A DNA stretch of 21,697 nucleotides, taken from positions 1-21,697 of IMG/VR virus record IMGVR_UViG_3300037847_005376; one strand, 5' to 3'. Below the pieces are notes generated by a model. That model was given only the letters and a program-made list of their open reading frames with translations. It had not been told where the DNA came from and ran no database searches. This document shows, piece after piece, positions 1 to 7,924 of the stretch. Position numbers and translations under genes: made by a program. Position 1 is the stretch's first letter. Each line of letters begins with the position of its first letter. The stretch is from a virus.

Positions 1-2744
1 GGGTCTGTTTCAAACACAATGACTCCATTTAAAAGGATTATATCAATTTTACAGTTTAGAGTATTTCTTTCAAAAAAAGCTGCACTTTCAGATGGTTCAA
101 TTCGCATTGTCCATCTAGTTTGATTGGCTGTGTTGGGATTACCTGTGTCTTTGTATAAGAAAAAAGTAAACTCCTCGTTCTCATTGTTTTGAGATGGAAC
201 AGTAAATTGATTGACGGTGTGTGTTACACCATGTACTGTATAAGTAATTGATGTTTTAGCCCAGTTTGTTTCTGCATCAGCCCAAAGCTCAAAAGCATTT
301 TTAGTTGATGTCGATTCATAATCATTTTCTACTGTAAAACCTTTTTCGTAATTAAAAGATGGGTCTGCGTTAAAACCATTTAAAGACCAATCAATATCTA
401 TCCTACTTCCTGTGCTTAACTTTAAATCATTGTAAGCTGTCCCATCTGCTTTGATTCTTTGTAAAAACCCAAAAGTGGAATCATCTCCACTATTTTGGCT
501 GATTGTAAAATTACGAGGTAAAGAAGGTAAGTGAACTTTTGTTCTTCTTGATTTTTTACCTCTACTTTTGTGGTCAGTTTGGTCGTAAGAAATAAAATTG
601 TTTGGGTCAAAATCCATACTAAATTTAGATGGTTTTATCTTCATGTGTAACCCAGCCTTTTCTACTATAGGCTCTCCTGAGCCATCAGTGTTACCTTCAA
701 TCCACGATTGCCCAGATGTCAGCTCATCCGTTGCTTTTTTATCTACAACCTCTAAAACTTTGCATTTTACTTCTTCTCCTAGAGCTCCATCATCATCTCT
801 TTTAACTAAAAGCATGGTTCCAGGCTCTACTTTTCCTATATTATTACCTTCTAATGAAATCCATCTGTAAACTCCATCTTCGTAAAAAATTGTTCCAAAT
901 AAATTGTAGTAAACTTCTTTATTTGTTTTTACAAAAAACTTATATCTATTAGCCCAAAAAGGTGGTCTGCTGTTGATTGTTATTTTTGCTCTATTTTGCT
1001 TCATAGAGTTACCTACTGGAACGAATATTTCAGAAGTTGACGTTACGCTTTCTTTTGGTAATAAAACTGAAGTATATCTTCCAAACTCATCTAAATATGT
1101 AATACCAAATTCGAAACTTCTATTGCTTTTTAACGATAAGGTAGAGCCTAATGCTGCAAATGAAGCAACTGTTGTGCTTTGAAAAGTAAACTGATTTTCT
1201 CTAATTAACTGAAATCCTGGGTTTGTGTTATCAGTGCTATCAGCTGGTGTTGTGTCTATAGTAAATGTAATTTTTGGGGCTTTTAAAACAATAGTGGTAG
1301 TCGAAGATGATACTAAAGTAAATTCTCCAAAGTCAGTAGACAAAAGGTTGGTTGGGTTTGTAACAGTTGCTTGAGCAGCAAAGTTTGAATTTAGTGATTG
1401 CAGGAAAATTGAAAAGTCGTCTGAATTTACAAAAGCATTAACTCCAGAATATGTAGCTGTAAGAACTGCTCCTGCTGCAAAACTAGCACTACCATTTCCA
1501 AAAGCAGCAGATAAATACGTATCTTCAGGTGATGTTAAATCTACTCCAAAAACTAACTCACTATTTACTTCGAAAATAATATTACTTACATCTATTGTTA
1601 TATTTTGGTTGCTGTTACTTAGTGTTGTTGTAAGTTGAGTTGCATCAATATCTGTTGATTCTAATTCAACATTATAATCTATTTTTATTGGTGGAGTTTT
1701 GTCATCATTCGTTTGCCTCAAATCATATTGAGAAGTTGTATTTCCAAAAATCAACCTATCTTTTATAAAATCTTGAGTTTTTGCAGTTAAAGGAACGTCA
1801 TCAAATATTCTAAACAACTCATCAGCTGGTAAAGCTTTAAATATTTTTTTGTTGGTAAATTGATATGTTTTAGTCATATCATCTCCAAAATCACTATCTG
1901 CTTTGTTTATGCTTTCAATTACATAAACGGTATTTTGTTTAGCAAACTTAAAACATAAATCAATGTCAGTTACTCTTTTATCTCCAGTATTATATTGTAT
2001 GTTGTAACCATTGTAAAGATTTACCATTCCTTTGTTTTCCATGGTTCCAAAATCAAGTTTGAATGGTGAAGGATGAAACTGATAATTTGTGAAAGATGAT
2101 AATGCTGAATATTGACCGTCTAAGTACTTATACCTGTAGGCAAATGCAAAAAAGTTTTCTTTTATAGAGTTTTCTGTTTTATCATTAGTAAAGAAAGGAG
2201 TAACTTGTGGGGCTTCAAATGGTGGCTTTCTTATCAAAGAAATATCATCTTCTTCAAACCCATTTGGCCCATAAGATATAGCTCTCTCAATATTTACTAG
2301 TTTTGGTGAGTTTAAACCGTCTGTAAACAATAATATATTTTCTTTCTTACTTACATTATATATTACGTTACCATATACTTTGTGCATTACATCAAACTTC
2401 AATACGTTTGTAGCTGCCGCTCTTGTATCCTCTAATATTGTTCTTTGAAAGTTGCTTTGTGTATCGTATTCAAAGACATAACTATGTCCAACATTGTTTA
2501 CAACAAACCAATAAATTCTTTCTGTAGATTCGTCAGTAACACAACCTATAACTCTAGGAGAACCTGTAACACTTATGTTGCTTAGTTGTGTGTTTCCTTC
2601 TGTAGATTGAATTGCTCCTGCGTCACCATCTGCGCTATTTACAACTCTGACATTTAAAGCGTCAATGTACTCTCCCTTTGGTACTATTCTTTCGTCGAAA
2701 TCTTTATTCATTCGACCTGCGGAAAATATATTTTTTATCTTCAT
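1..2744 (-). CDS. Large tail/neck structural protein, C-terminus cut off by the window edge
   Basis: An open frame starts at ATG 2744-2742 and runs off the left edge after 914 codons, so the true end is outside the window. I read the frame through large parts of its length, including the last 1.9 kb to the edge, and met no stop. The N-terminus reads MKIKNIFSAGRMNKDFDERI, followed by VPKGEYIDALNVRV and then a GDAGAIQSTEGN segment. This opening (AGRMNKDxDERxxPxGEYxDALN) is one I associate with large conserved tail-stabilisation or muzzle-type proteins of crAss-like and other marine podophages; that link is from memory. The rest looks beta-rich with no visible membrane segment or signal peptide. 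The start lies one base after the stop of the upstream adaptor-like gene, implying coupled translation. Position after the ring/adaptor genes fits a distal tail-tube or muzzle role. Confidence is high for the gene, moderate for the role. Confidence 0.8.
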   Translation of the reverse strand, partial: MKIKNIFSAGRMNKDFDERIVPKGEYIDALNVRVVNSADGDAGAIQSTEGNTQLSNISVTGSPRVIGCVTDESTERIYWFVVNNVGHSYVFEYDTQSNFQRTILEDTRAAATNVLKFDVMHKVYGNVIYNVSKKENILLFTDGLNSPKLVNIERAISYGPNGFEEDDISLIRKPPFEAPQVTPFFTNDKTENSIKENFFAFAYRYKYLDGQYSALSSFTNYQFHPSPFKLDFGTMENKGMVNLYNGYNIQYNTGDKRVTDIDLCFKFAKQNTVYVIESINKADSDFGDDMTKTYQFTNKKIFKALPADELFRIFDDVPLTAKTQDFIKDRLIFGNTTSQYDLRQTNDDKTPPIKIDYNVELESTDIDATQLTTTLSNSNQNITIDVSNIIFEVNSELVFGVDLTSPEDTYLSAAFGNGSASFAAGAVLTATYSGVNAFVNSDDFSIFLQSLNSNFAAQATVTNPTNLLSTDFGEFTLVSSSTTTIVLKAPKITFTIDTTPADSTDNTNPGFQLIRENQFTFQSTTVASFAALGSTLSLKSNRSFEFGITYLDEFGRYTSVLLPKESVTSTSEIFVPVGNSMKQNRAKITINSRPPFWANRYKFFVKTNKEVYYNLFGTIFYEDGVYRWISLEGNNIGKVEPGTMLLVKRDDDGALGEEVKCKVLEVVDKKATDELTSGQSWIEGNTDGSGEPIVEKAGLHMKIKPSKFSMDFDPNNFISYDQTDHKSRGKKSRRTKVHLPSLPRNFTISQNSGDDSTFGFLQRIKADGTAYNDLKLSTGSRIDIDWSLNGFNADPSFNYEKGFTVENDYESTSTKNAFELWADAETNWAKTSITYTVHGVTHTVNQFTVPSQNNENEEFTFFLYKDTGNPNTANQTRWTMRIEPSESAAFFERNTLNCKIDIILLNGVIVFETD

Positions 2745-2745
2745 G

Positions 2746-3633
2746 CTACTTTATCCACTTATTTTTACCCTTCAATAACTGGGTTAGTTCTCCAAGCTTT
2801 ATAGAGTTGAGCCTTATCTTCGCGTTTCTAAGTGATGCTGAGGCTTGTTTTTGAGCTCTCCTTACAACAAACTCCTGAACTCCAAATTTACCTTTTAATA
2901 TTGTGGAAACAAGGTAATCATACATAAAAGTTTCTGCAAGTTTGTGTATTTTTATTTCGCTTTCAGCATAACCATATAATCCATCTGAAACATATTCAAT
3001 GACTATATTTTTACCTTTTAAATTTGAGCTAAATAAAACAAATCCTTGGTCTTTGTCTATCAGATAGCTACCATTACCATTTGTCGTAGCTGGGTCTAAA
3101 CCATATCTACCTCCAGCATGCTCTCTTGTCGGCTTATCTACATCACCCTCTGTTCCTTCTCTCCAGTTTTCTTCTACTACAGGCGTACCTCTCAAAGCAT
3201 TATCATTGTTATCAAACAAAATGTTCTTGTGAACAGTACCGTCTTGTAAATATGATTTTGGTGTTGAGGAGTTAAAATTTTGATTTATAGTAAATATCAT
3301 CCCATCTTCACTTACATACCCAACCTTCACTAAACTAACAAAGTCGTGTGGTAGTGGTATTTTAAGAGTATCAGGAACCTCAAGTTCAAACCCTTGTATC
3401 TCTCTTAGAGCATCATAATGAAGCTCCTGTATAGCTCTCTTTGCGTGGAATATAACTTCATATCTCTCTACTTTATTTATTAGTTTATCATCCCCAACAT
3501 AGGTTAGTAAAAAATTATTTATAATATCCTCTAGTAACATATACTGATAAGTCCCCCAATTGTCATAGGTTGGATTATCACCACTGTTAGTGTAATACTC
3601 TCTTTGCGTTATTGATTGTCCTATTGTCGGCAT
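2746..3633 (-). CDS. Probable head-tail adaptor / tail tubular protein (P22 gp4 / T7 gp11-like role)
   Basis: 295 residues. The N-terminal third is helical, with NWGTYQYMLLEDIINNF (about 25-41), YVGDD (45-49) and RYEVIFHAKRAIQELHYDA (57-75). It then gives LEVPDTLKIPLPHDFV (84-99), a pattern typical of podovirus adaptor proteins, where a helical bundle is followed by a beta-strand segment. The C-terminus, from about residue 225, is again helical and Lys/Arg-rich, ending KGKNKWIK. The start ATG lies two bases after the stop of the preceding gene and the stop is one base before the next start, so it sits in a tight translational unit. By family and position it would form a dodecameric ring under the portal, connecting head to tail. 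Identification rests on remembered similarity to marine podophage adaptors and on gene order; another ring component is possible. Confidence 0.65.
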   Translation of the reverse strand: MPTIGQSITQREYYTNSGDNPTYDNWGTYQYMLLEDIINNFLLTYVGDDKLINKVERYEVIFHAKRAIQELHYDALREIQGFELEVPDTLKIPLPHDFVSLVKVGYVSEDGMIFTINQNFNSSTPKSYLQDGTVHKNILFDNNDNALRGTPVVEENWREGTEGDVDKPTREHAGGRYGLDPATTNGNGSYLIDKDQGFVLFSSNLKGKNIVIEYVSDGLYGYAESEIKIHKLAETFMYDYLVSTILKGKFGVQEFVVRRAQKQASASLRNAKIRLNSIKLGELTQLLKGKNKWIK

Positions 3634-3635
3634 AA

Positions 3636-4388
3636 TTATGAATTATCTAGTTGTACTTCTTGTTGCTCCTTACCCTGCATAACAGTTACAACATCAGCCT
3701 CTCTTATTGCTAAACCAGCGTATCCACAAATTTTAATAACTAAATCTATTTCATGCGCTTCTGATATTTCAAAAGGCGTACTTGTTGTTGAATTATAAAC
3801 AGGGTCTCCTTGTATAGTGTTATACCCCCATATTGGGTCATTTGGCTTCCTGATATAATTCATTATCAGTGGTATTTCGCTACCTTGTGGTGTTGATGCT
3901 GTATAGTTTATACTGAGAGGTCTAGCATAGATTCTCGAATCTTGCTGGTAATATATAGGGTATGTTAATGATGGCGTATTTAAGTTGCTATCAATAATCA
4001 TATCAAATTTTACTTTCGGTATTTCTTCTAATACTTTTCCGTTATATGTTAAATTGATTAATCTGTAAAAATTATTTGGAAGGTTAAAATAATCTCTAGC
4101 TTCTCCGACACTCGCAACACCTCCGTCTTGTACGTCGTTATAAGTGAGTGTTGCTGAGGTTGAAAAAACATCAATTTTATTTCGAGTTTGTGCTACTATA
4201 TCTCCATAACCTAATGCTCTTTTTCTTGTATTTTGAAGTTGCGTTTGTCTCGCATAATCTCCAAAATATGATTCAAATATTTCTAGTTGAGCTAATTTAG
4301 CATATTGATTATACTCTAGTGGTGATATATACCCTCTATTATCTTTATTTAATAAAAACAATACTGTGTTTCTTACGCTGTTAATCAT
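3636..4388 (-). CDS. Probable neck/ring structural protein
   Basis: 250 residues. It starts MINSVRNTVLFLLNKDNRGY and continues with ISPLEYNQYAKLAQLEIFES, a helical N-terminus shared, as I recall, by a conserved structural family of marine and crAss-like podophages. In those phages the gene sits just before the adaptor-like gene and contributes to the portal-proximal neck ring. The middle is beta-rich, with a segment around residues 105-125 (YFNLPNNFYRLINLTYNGKV). The C-terminus has a helical stretch (EAHEIDLVIKICGYAGLAIREADV) and a Gln/Glu-rich tail ending EVQLDNS. It is the first gene after the second of two terminators, so it either depends on read-through or has its own promoter. No catalytic motifs are visible. 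The role is inferred from position and remembered family resemblance. Confidence 0.6.
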   Translation of the reverse strand: MINSVRNTVLFLLNKDNRGYISPLEYNQYAKLAQLEIFESYFGDYARQTQLQNTRKRALGYGDIVAQTRNKIDVFSTSATLTYNDVQDGGVASVGEARDYFNLPNNFYRLINLTYNGKVLEEIPKVKFDMIIDSNLNTPSLTYPIYYQQDSRIYARPLSINYTASTPQGSEIPLIMNYIRKPNDPIWGYNTIQGDPVYNSTTSTPFEISEAHEIDLVIKICGYAGLAIREADVVTVMQGKEQQEVQLDNS

Positions 4389-4411
4389 GAGTATATTTTT
4401 TACAAAAATAA

Positions 4412-4441
4412 TAAAAAAAGGGGCTCAATAAATGAGACCCC
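4412..4441 (-). terminator. Intrinsic terminator after the 258-residue gene
   Basis: On the minus strand, GGGG-T-CTCA pairs with TGAGCCCC (one bulged base) around a five-base loop and is followed at once by seven T residues. On the plus strand this is GGGGCTCA at 4420-4427, TGAGACCCC at 4433-4441 and an A7 run at 4413-4419. The plus strand has no matching T-run after the stem, so it terminates minus-strand transcription. It lies 30 bp past the stop of the gene ending at 4471. Confidence 0.85.
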
Positions 4442-4470
4442 TCTTTACCCTTCCACGGTTTCTTCTAGTT

Positions 4471-5247
4471 TTATAACTTATTGGTAATGTTTTGCATTAC
4501 ATCTAAACCTTCGTCTGTCTTAAAAAACAAAGCTAAAGCTGAATATACGTTCTCTCCAAAAGGAGCTACCATTACTGTTTTGTTTTTTTCTCCAGCCCAA
4601 ACTACTGTCCTTTGGTCTCCTTTTAAAATTAAAATTCCTTCTTCAATAGCTCTAACTGCTAGGTTTCTTAACTTAAGATTTTCATCGTTCAATAAATTAT
4701 TAAACTCGACAGGGTTATTTCTAGCATATATAATCATATCTCTCCTTAACTCTGAAGATGTTAAATTGCTAACCCCTGACTTCATAACTACTCTTGCGAT
4801 AGCTTCTAAGTCACTAATATCCAAGTCTTTTGCTGCTACTTGCGCATCTAGAGAAGATGTTAAATCTTCTACTTGTTTGTTTGCGTCTCTTTCTGCATCA
4901 AACTCATAAAACTTCTGATTGAAATCTGGATGTAAATACAAAAACTTTACAAGATTTGAGTTGTATTCTTGCACCATTAATTTACCATCTTCAAAGATTA
5001 TTGGTTCAACTGTAGCCAAACCATCTTGCTCATCAACAAAAGGACTCGTCTGATTAGTAGCCCATCTAAGAGCTCTATTCATACTGCCGTCAAAATATAA
5101 AAGAGGTTTTGAATTTGAATGTTTTACAGGTAACATAAACCTTAGTGGTCTTTTGTTTCCGTGTAATAGAAATATTCTAGGTTTTATTTCTAGGTTTGGG
5201 TAAACTGTTTCATACCCATACTTTTGTTTACTATTTGCTTTTGCCAT
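4471..5247 (-). CDS. Conserved phage protein downstream of the capsid gene, function unrecognised
   Basis: 258 residues, no signal peptide or membrane segment. The first 110 residues look beta-rich and contain LRWATNQTSPFVDEQDGLAT (about 60-79) and EPIIFEDGKLMVQ (81-93). The rest is mostly helical, with an acidic/Lys segment (116-145), ELRRDMIIYARNNPVEFNNLL (166-186) and a C-terminal KTDEGLDVMQNITNKL. I have a general memory of similar proteins directly after the capsid gene in uncultured marine phages, but no assigned function. Being isolated between two terminators and next to the major capsid protein, it is likely abundant; a capsid decoration, head-fibre or internal head protein would fit, but this is only inference. 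The start is supported by a long TTTAATTTAATTTTAATAAA leader that is repeated upstream of another gene. Confidence 0.6.
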   Translation of the reverse strand: MAKANSKQKYGYETVYPNLEIKPRIFLLHGNKRPLRFMLPVKHSNSKPLLYFDGSMNRALRWATNQTSPFVDEQDGLATVEPIIFEDGKLMVQEYNSNLVKFLYLHPDFNQKFYEFDAERDANKQVEDLTSSLDAQVAAKDLDISDLEAIARVVMKSGVSNLTSSELRRDMIIYARNNPVEFNNLLNDENLKLRNLAVRAIEEGILILKGDQRTVVWAGEKNKTVMVAPFGENVYSALALFFKTDEGLDVMQNITNKL

Positions 5248-5265
5248 TTTATTAAAATTAAATTA
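5241..5265 (-). repeat. 25-bp leader repeat, copy 1 (start of the 258-residue gene)
   Basis: These 25 bases are identical to 14103-14127. Each copy spans the ATG and first codon (GCN) of a gene and about 18 bases of the A/T-rich leader (minus strand TAATTTAATTTTAATAAAATG). Both genes begin M-A-x-K with no Shine-Dalgarno, so the repeat probably acts as a shared translation-initiation leader; chance in A/T-rich DNA can explain part but not easily all 25 bases. Confidence 0.6.
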
Positions 5266-5301
5266 AATTAAAAAGAGAATAGGGAGCCGAAGCTCCCCTA
5301 T
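5266..5301 (-). terminator. Intrinsic terminator after the major capsid gene
   Basis: On the minus strand, GGGAGC pairs with GCTCCC around a TTCG tetraloop closed by C-G, an extra-stable arrangement. The stem extends through flanking A-T pairs past one bulged G. It is followed by TTCTCTTTTTAATTT. On the plus strand the arms are 5282-5287 and 5292-5297. It lies about 12 bp past the capsid stop at 5313 and would punctuate the capsid message. Confidence 0.85.
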
Positions 5302-5312
5302 CTCACTAAATA

Positions 5313-6704
5313 TTACTGCATTAAGATGAAGTTATTTGCCCCCATCGTAACAAGACATCTCTCTGATAAGAAGTGTACTTGCATTGCATCTAAGTCACTA
5401 CTCATACCAGCAGAACCAGCAGAACCTGTTACCCAGTTTTTATACTTTCTGTCTTCAGATGCAGATTGTCTGTATCTTACGTGTAAGAAAGGTCTCTGAG
5501 CGTTTTGTCCAAGTACTTGGTCATAAACTGTCATAGTACCAGCAGGTACAATAATACCATCAACACCACCAATGTTACCTCTTGTAGAAGCATCATTTAG
5601 GTATTTCCAGTCACTCTTATAAAAGTCATATCCAATTCTAAATCCAGAGAATCCAAGATTTAATGCCATGTCTTCGTCATTGTCAAATAAACCATAAGAA
5701 GCTCCTGAAGAACCAAAGTTGTTCTGAGCTGCTAATACTTTATCAATGTCGAATCCTGTTCCTCTATTGACGAACATTACATTCTCTTGAATTGCACCTT
5801 CTTTGTCTAAAACTTTTGCAATATCTTCTAAGTCTAATCTAGCGTCGATTGTACCAGAAGTTACATTACCATTGTTTTCTACTTCATAGAAAAGACCTTT
5901 AGTACCTTTGAATCCAGCTGATGCAGCAGCAGAACCTGACGCAGCAGGAACACCTTCAACCATAGCTAATTCCATATAGTCTTCGAATCTTAATCTACTT
6001 TCATGCTCTGATTTCAAATACCAAAGGTATCCAGAAGCACCGTTTTCAGTTGTTACCTCAACCCATCCAATGTGAGCTAATTCAGAACCAGAAACTTCAT
6101 ACTTCTCTTTTAAGATGATAGGATTGTTTTCCTTCGCTGCGAAATCTGCATCGTAAGAGCCATCCATACCATTTGTTCCTTTTTTGAATTCAGAACCATA
6201 TACGAACATAGAAACTGCGTCAGAAGCTGTGAAGCCACCAACCGCAACTAATGTCGCTAAATTTAAACAAGCAACATCAACAGCGTCAGCAGCAGAAGCG
6301 TCAGTTACAATTGCGTGTAACGTAGGCCCTGTGCCATCAGTTTTCTTAATGATAATTGTTTGTCCATTTCTAAATTTGTGTGCAGTTACAGCTAACGTGT
6401 TACCGTCTGTGACAGTACCTGTAGCTAAAATATGCAACCTTCCTTGCTCACTCCACTTTATTAAGTCTGAAGAACAAGGTAGCTCAGCGCTTACCATTCT
6501 TAAAAAAGAAGCTACAGAACGATTTCCATATTTTTCAAACTCCTTCTCATATAAGTCAGGTAAGTATTGTTGAGCAAACGTGTAATCACTACTCCCTAAG
6601 TAAGATTTCTGTAGTACAGATTTTACTGGAGCAGGCGTAAGCGAAGTAGAACCACCGACATTTGATATCGATGAACTACCGTCAAAATTAATACTTTGTG
6701 CCAT
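5313..6704 (-). CDS. Major capsid protein
   Basis: 463 residues, a usual length for an HK97-fold capsid subunit. An N-terminal Ser/Gly/Pro-rich arm (1-30) precedes a helical segment LPDLYEKEFEKYGNRSVASF (48-67), followed by LRMVSAELPCSSDLIKWSEQ (68-87). The SDLIKWSEQGRLH motif I recall from capsid proteins of crAss-like and other marine podophages. A beta-rich stretch (about 93-175) could be an inserted domain, followed by RLRFEDYMELAMVEG (about 239-253) and a C-terminal domain ending FLSERCLVTMGANNFILMQ. There is an Ala/Gly/Ser-rich stretch near 253-266. Position after portal and probable scaffold, and the strong terminator directly behind it, fit the most abundant virion protein. No cleavage site was identified. 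Family assignment is from memory and synteny; the major-capsid role itself is well supported. Confidence 0.85.
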   Translation of the reverse strand: MAQSINFDGSSSISNVGGSTSLTPAPVKSVLQKSYLGSSDYTFAQQYLPDLYEKEFEKYGNRSVASFLRMVSAELPCSSDLIKWSEQGRLHILATGTVTDGNTLAVTAHKFRNGQTIIIKKTDGTGPTLHAIVTDASAADAVDVACLNLATLVAVGGFTASDAVSMFVYGSEFKKGTNGMDGSYDADFAAKENNPIILKEKYEVSGSELAHIGWVEVTTENGASGYLWYLKSEHESRLRFEDYMELAMVEGVPAASGSAAASAGFKGTKGLFYEVENNGNVTSGTIDARLDLEDIAKVLDKEGAIQENVMFVNRGTGFDIDKVLAAQNNFGSSGASYGLFDNDEDMALNLGFSGFRIGYDFYKSDWKYLNDASTRGNIGGVDGIIVPAGTMTVYDQVLGQNAQRPFLHVRYRQSASEDRKYKNWVTGSAGSAGMSSDLDAMQVHFLSERCLVTMGANNFILMQ

Positions 6705-6729
6705 TTTAAATAATTTTTAATGTTTATAC

Positions 6730-7884
6730 TTATTTCCTAATTTTCAAACCACCGCTAAAATCATTAGAATCTTGTAAGACTCTAAATTTCGGCCCTGGTT
6801 TAGATGCTTCTACATTTGTTCGAACATTCATATCAACATTTTTGCCGTCTCTAACTACGTCGTTAACCGCATCTGCTTTGCCTTGCTCATAAAAGAACTT
6901 AGCGTAGCTTTCTGGGTTCATAGCCATTGAAAGCGCTGTATGATATTCTTTAGCCTTAACTAAATTTCCATCTTTATCTAAGTATTTTGAAATAAAATTA
7001 CTTAGGTCGGATTGAGCATTTACTGTTTCTTCAATGTTTTTTGGTTTATAAAATAATTTTTTATCACCCATTTTAAATTCAAAACCTTTGAATTCATCAT
7101 TGAAATACGATTTCGTATTTTTAGTGAACAGCTCTCTACTCTTTTCTTCTTTAGCCTTAGCTCTAGTAGACTCATCACTATATTGCTTATAAAAATCTAA
7201 AGCTTTTTTATAATTTTCAGGAACATTCTCGGCACTTGACTCAAGAGGAGCATGGTATTTATCCTTTACATTACTAAAGTATTCTTTAGCTTTTCGCAAT
7301 TCTTTTTTCATAGCTAGAATTTTACCTCGCTTTACATTTTCTTCATCATCTTTTTGATAGCCAAATTCTTGACCCATAAGATAATTTATGTCATCCGTTG
7401 AGTATTCTGGATTTACTTGCGCCATATAATGACCTATTAAATCTATGTCACTCATCTTTGAATAATCTTTTTGTGCAGCGACAAAGTCAGCCATACCTCT
7501 TTTCGTGTCGTTTTTGTACGCAAGGTATTTTTGAACTTCTTCTGGTAATTCTACCTTATCTTCTTTATTTGAAAGAACGTCTTTTAATTGAGCTTCATCC
7601 ATATTATATGTGGATGATAAATACTCTTTTATAATTTTTTCTTTATCCGTGAGGTCTCTTTCTTCAGCCTTTACTTCTTCCTGTGTTTCTTCAGGTTTCT
7701 TTTCTTCTTCAGCTACTTCTTCTTTTACCTCTACGTTTTCTTCAGCCTCATCCTTAACTTCTTCCTTGACTTCTTTTTTGGATTTAGCTTCTTCTTCTTT
7801 TTTTGCTTGATGCTGCTCTTGAATTTCTTCAGGAGTTTTAGTCAAGTCTACTTTGAAGTCAACTTTTTCTTGATTTTCACTCAT
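6730..7884 (-). CDS. Probable capsid scaffold / head assembly protein
   Basis: 384 residues. The first 85 are extremely charged and low-complexity, built almost wholly of Glu, Lys, Val and Ala (for example KEEEAKSKKEVKEEVKDEAE at 29-48). The rest is mainly helical, with STDDINYLMGQEFGY at 162-176, KKELRKAKEYFSNVKDKYHA near 193-212, and a basic C-terminus GGLKIRK. Lack of aromatic-rich beta domains, high helix content, charge and position directly between portal and capsid genes are the usual signs of an internal scaffold. A basic C-terminal tail that could touch the capsid shell is also typical. No protease catalytic motif was seen, so a separate or host protease, or no cleavage, is implied. 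The start has a TAATTTAATTTAATC leader 40 bp after the portal stop. Confidence 0.7.
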   Translation of the reverse strand: MSENQEKVDFKVDLTKTPEEIQEQHQAKKEEEAKSKKEVKEEVKDEAEENVEVKEEVAEEEKKPEETQEEVKAEERDLTDKEKIIKEYLSSTYNMDEAQLKDVLSNKEDKVELPEEVQKYLAYKNDTKRGMADFVAAQKDYSKMSDIDLIGHYMAQVNPEYSTDDINYLMGQEFGYQKDDEENVKRGKILAMKKELRKAKEYFSNVKDKYHAPLESSAENVPENYKKALDFYKQYSDESTRAKAKEEKSRELFTKNTKSYFNDEFKGFEFKMGDKKLFYKPKNIEETVNAQSDLSNFISKYLDKDGNLVKAKEYHTALSMAMNPESYAKFFYEQGKADAVNDVVRDGKNVDMNVRTNVEASKPGPKFRVLQDSNDFSGGLKIRK

Positions 7885-7924
7885 AGTTGATTAAATTAAA
7901 TTATTACAAATTTATATAAAATTT

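Noticed and set aside
598-870. Plus-strand open frame of 90 codons
   Set aside because: It is antisense to the large tail protein at 1-2744, which is open in its own frame; composition is that of a reverse-complement shadow.
4403-4410. TAnnTTTG-type Bacteroidetes -7 element (TATTTTTG, minus strand) upstream of the ring protein gene
   Set aside because: Correctly placed after a terminator, but no TTTG -33 element at the 19-21 bp spacing was found, and such octamers are common in A/T-rich DNA.
7907-7914. TAAATTTG (minus strand) as a -7 promoter element upstream of the scaffold gene
   Set aside because: No matching -33 element at the required distance; single-box matches are expected by chance here.
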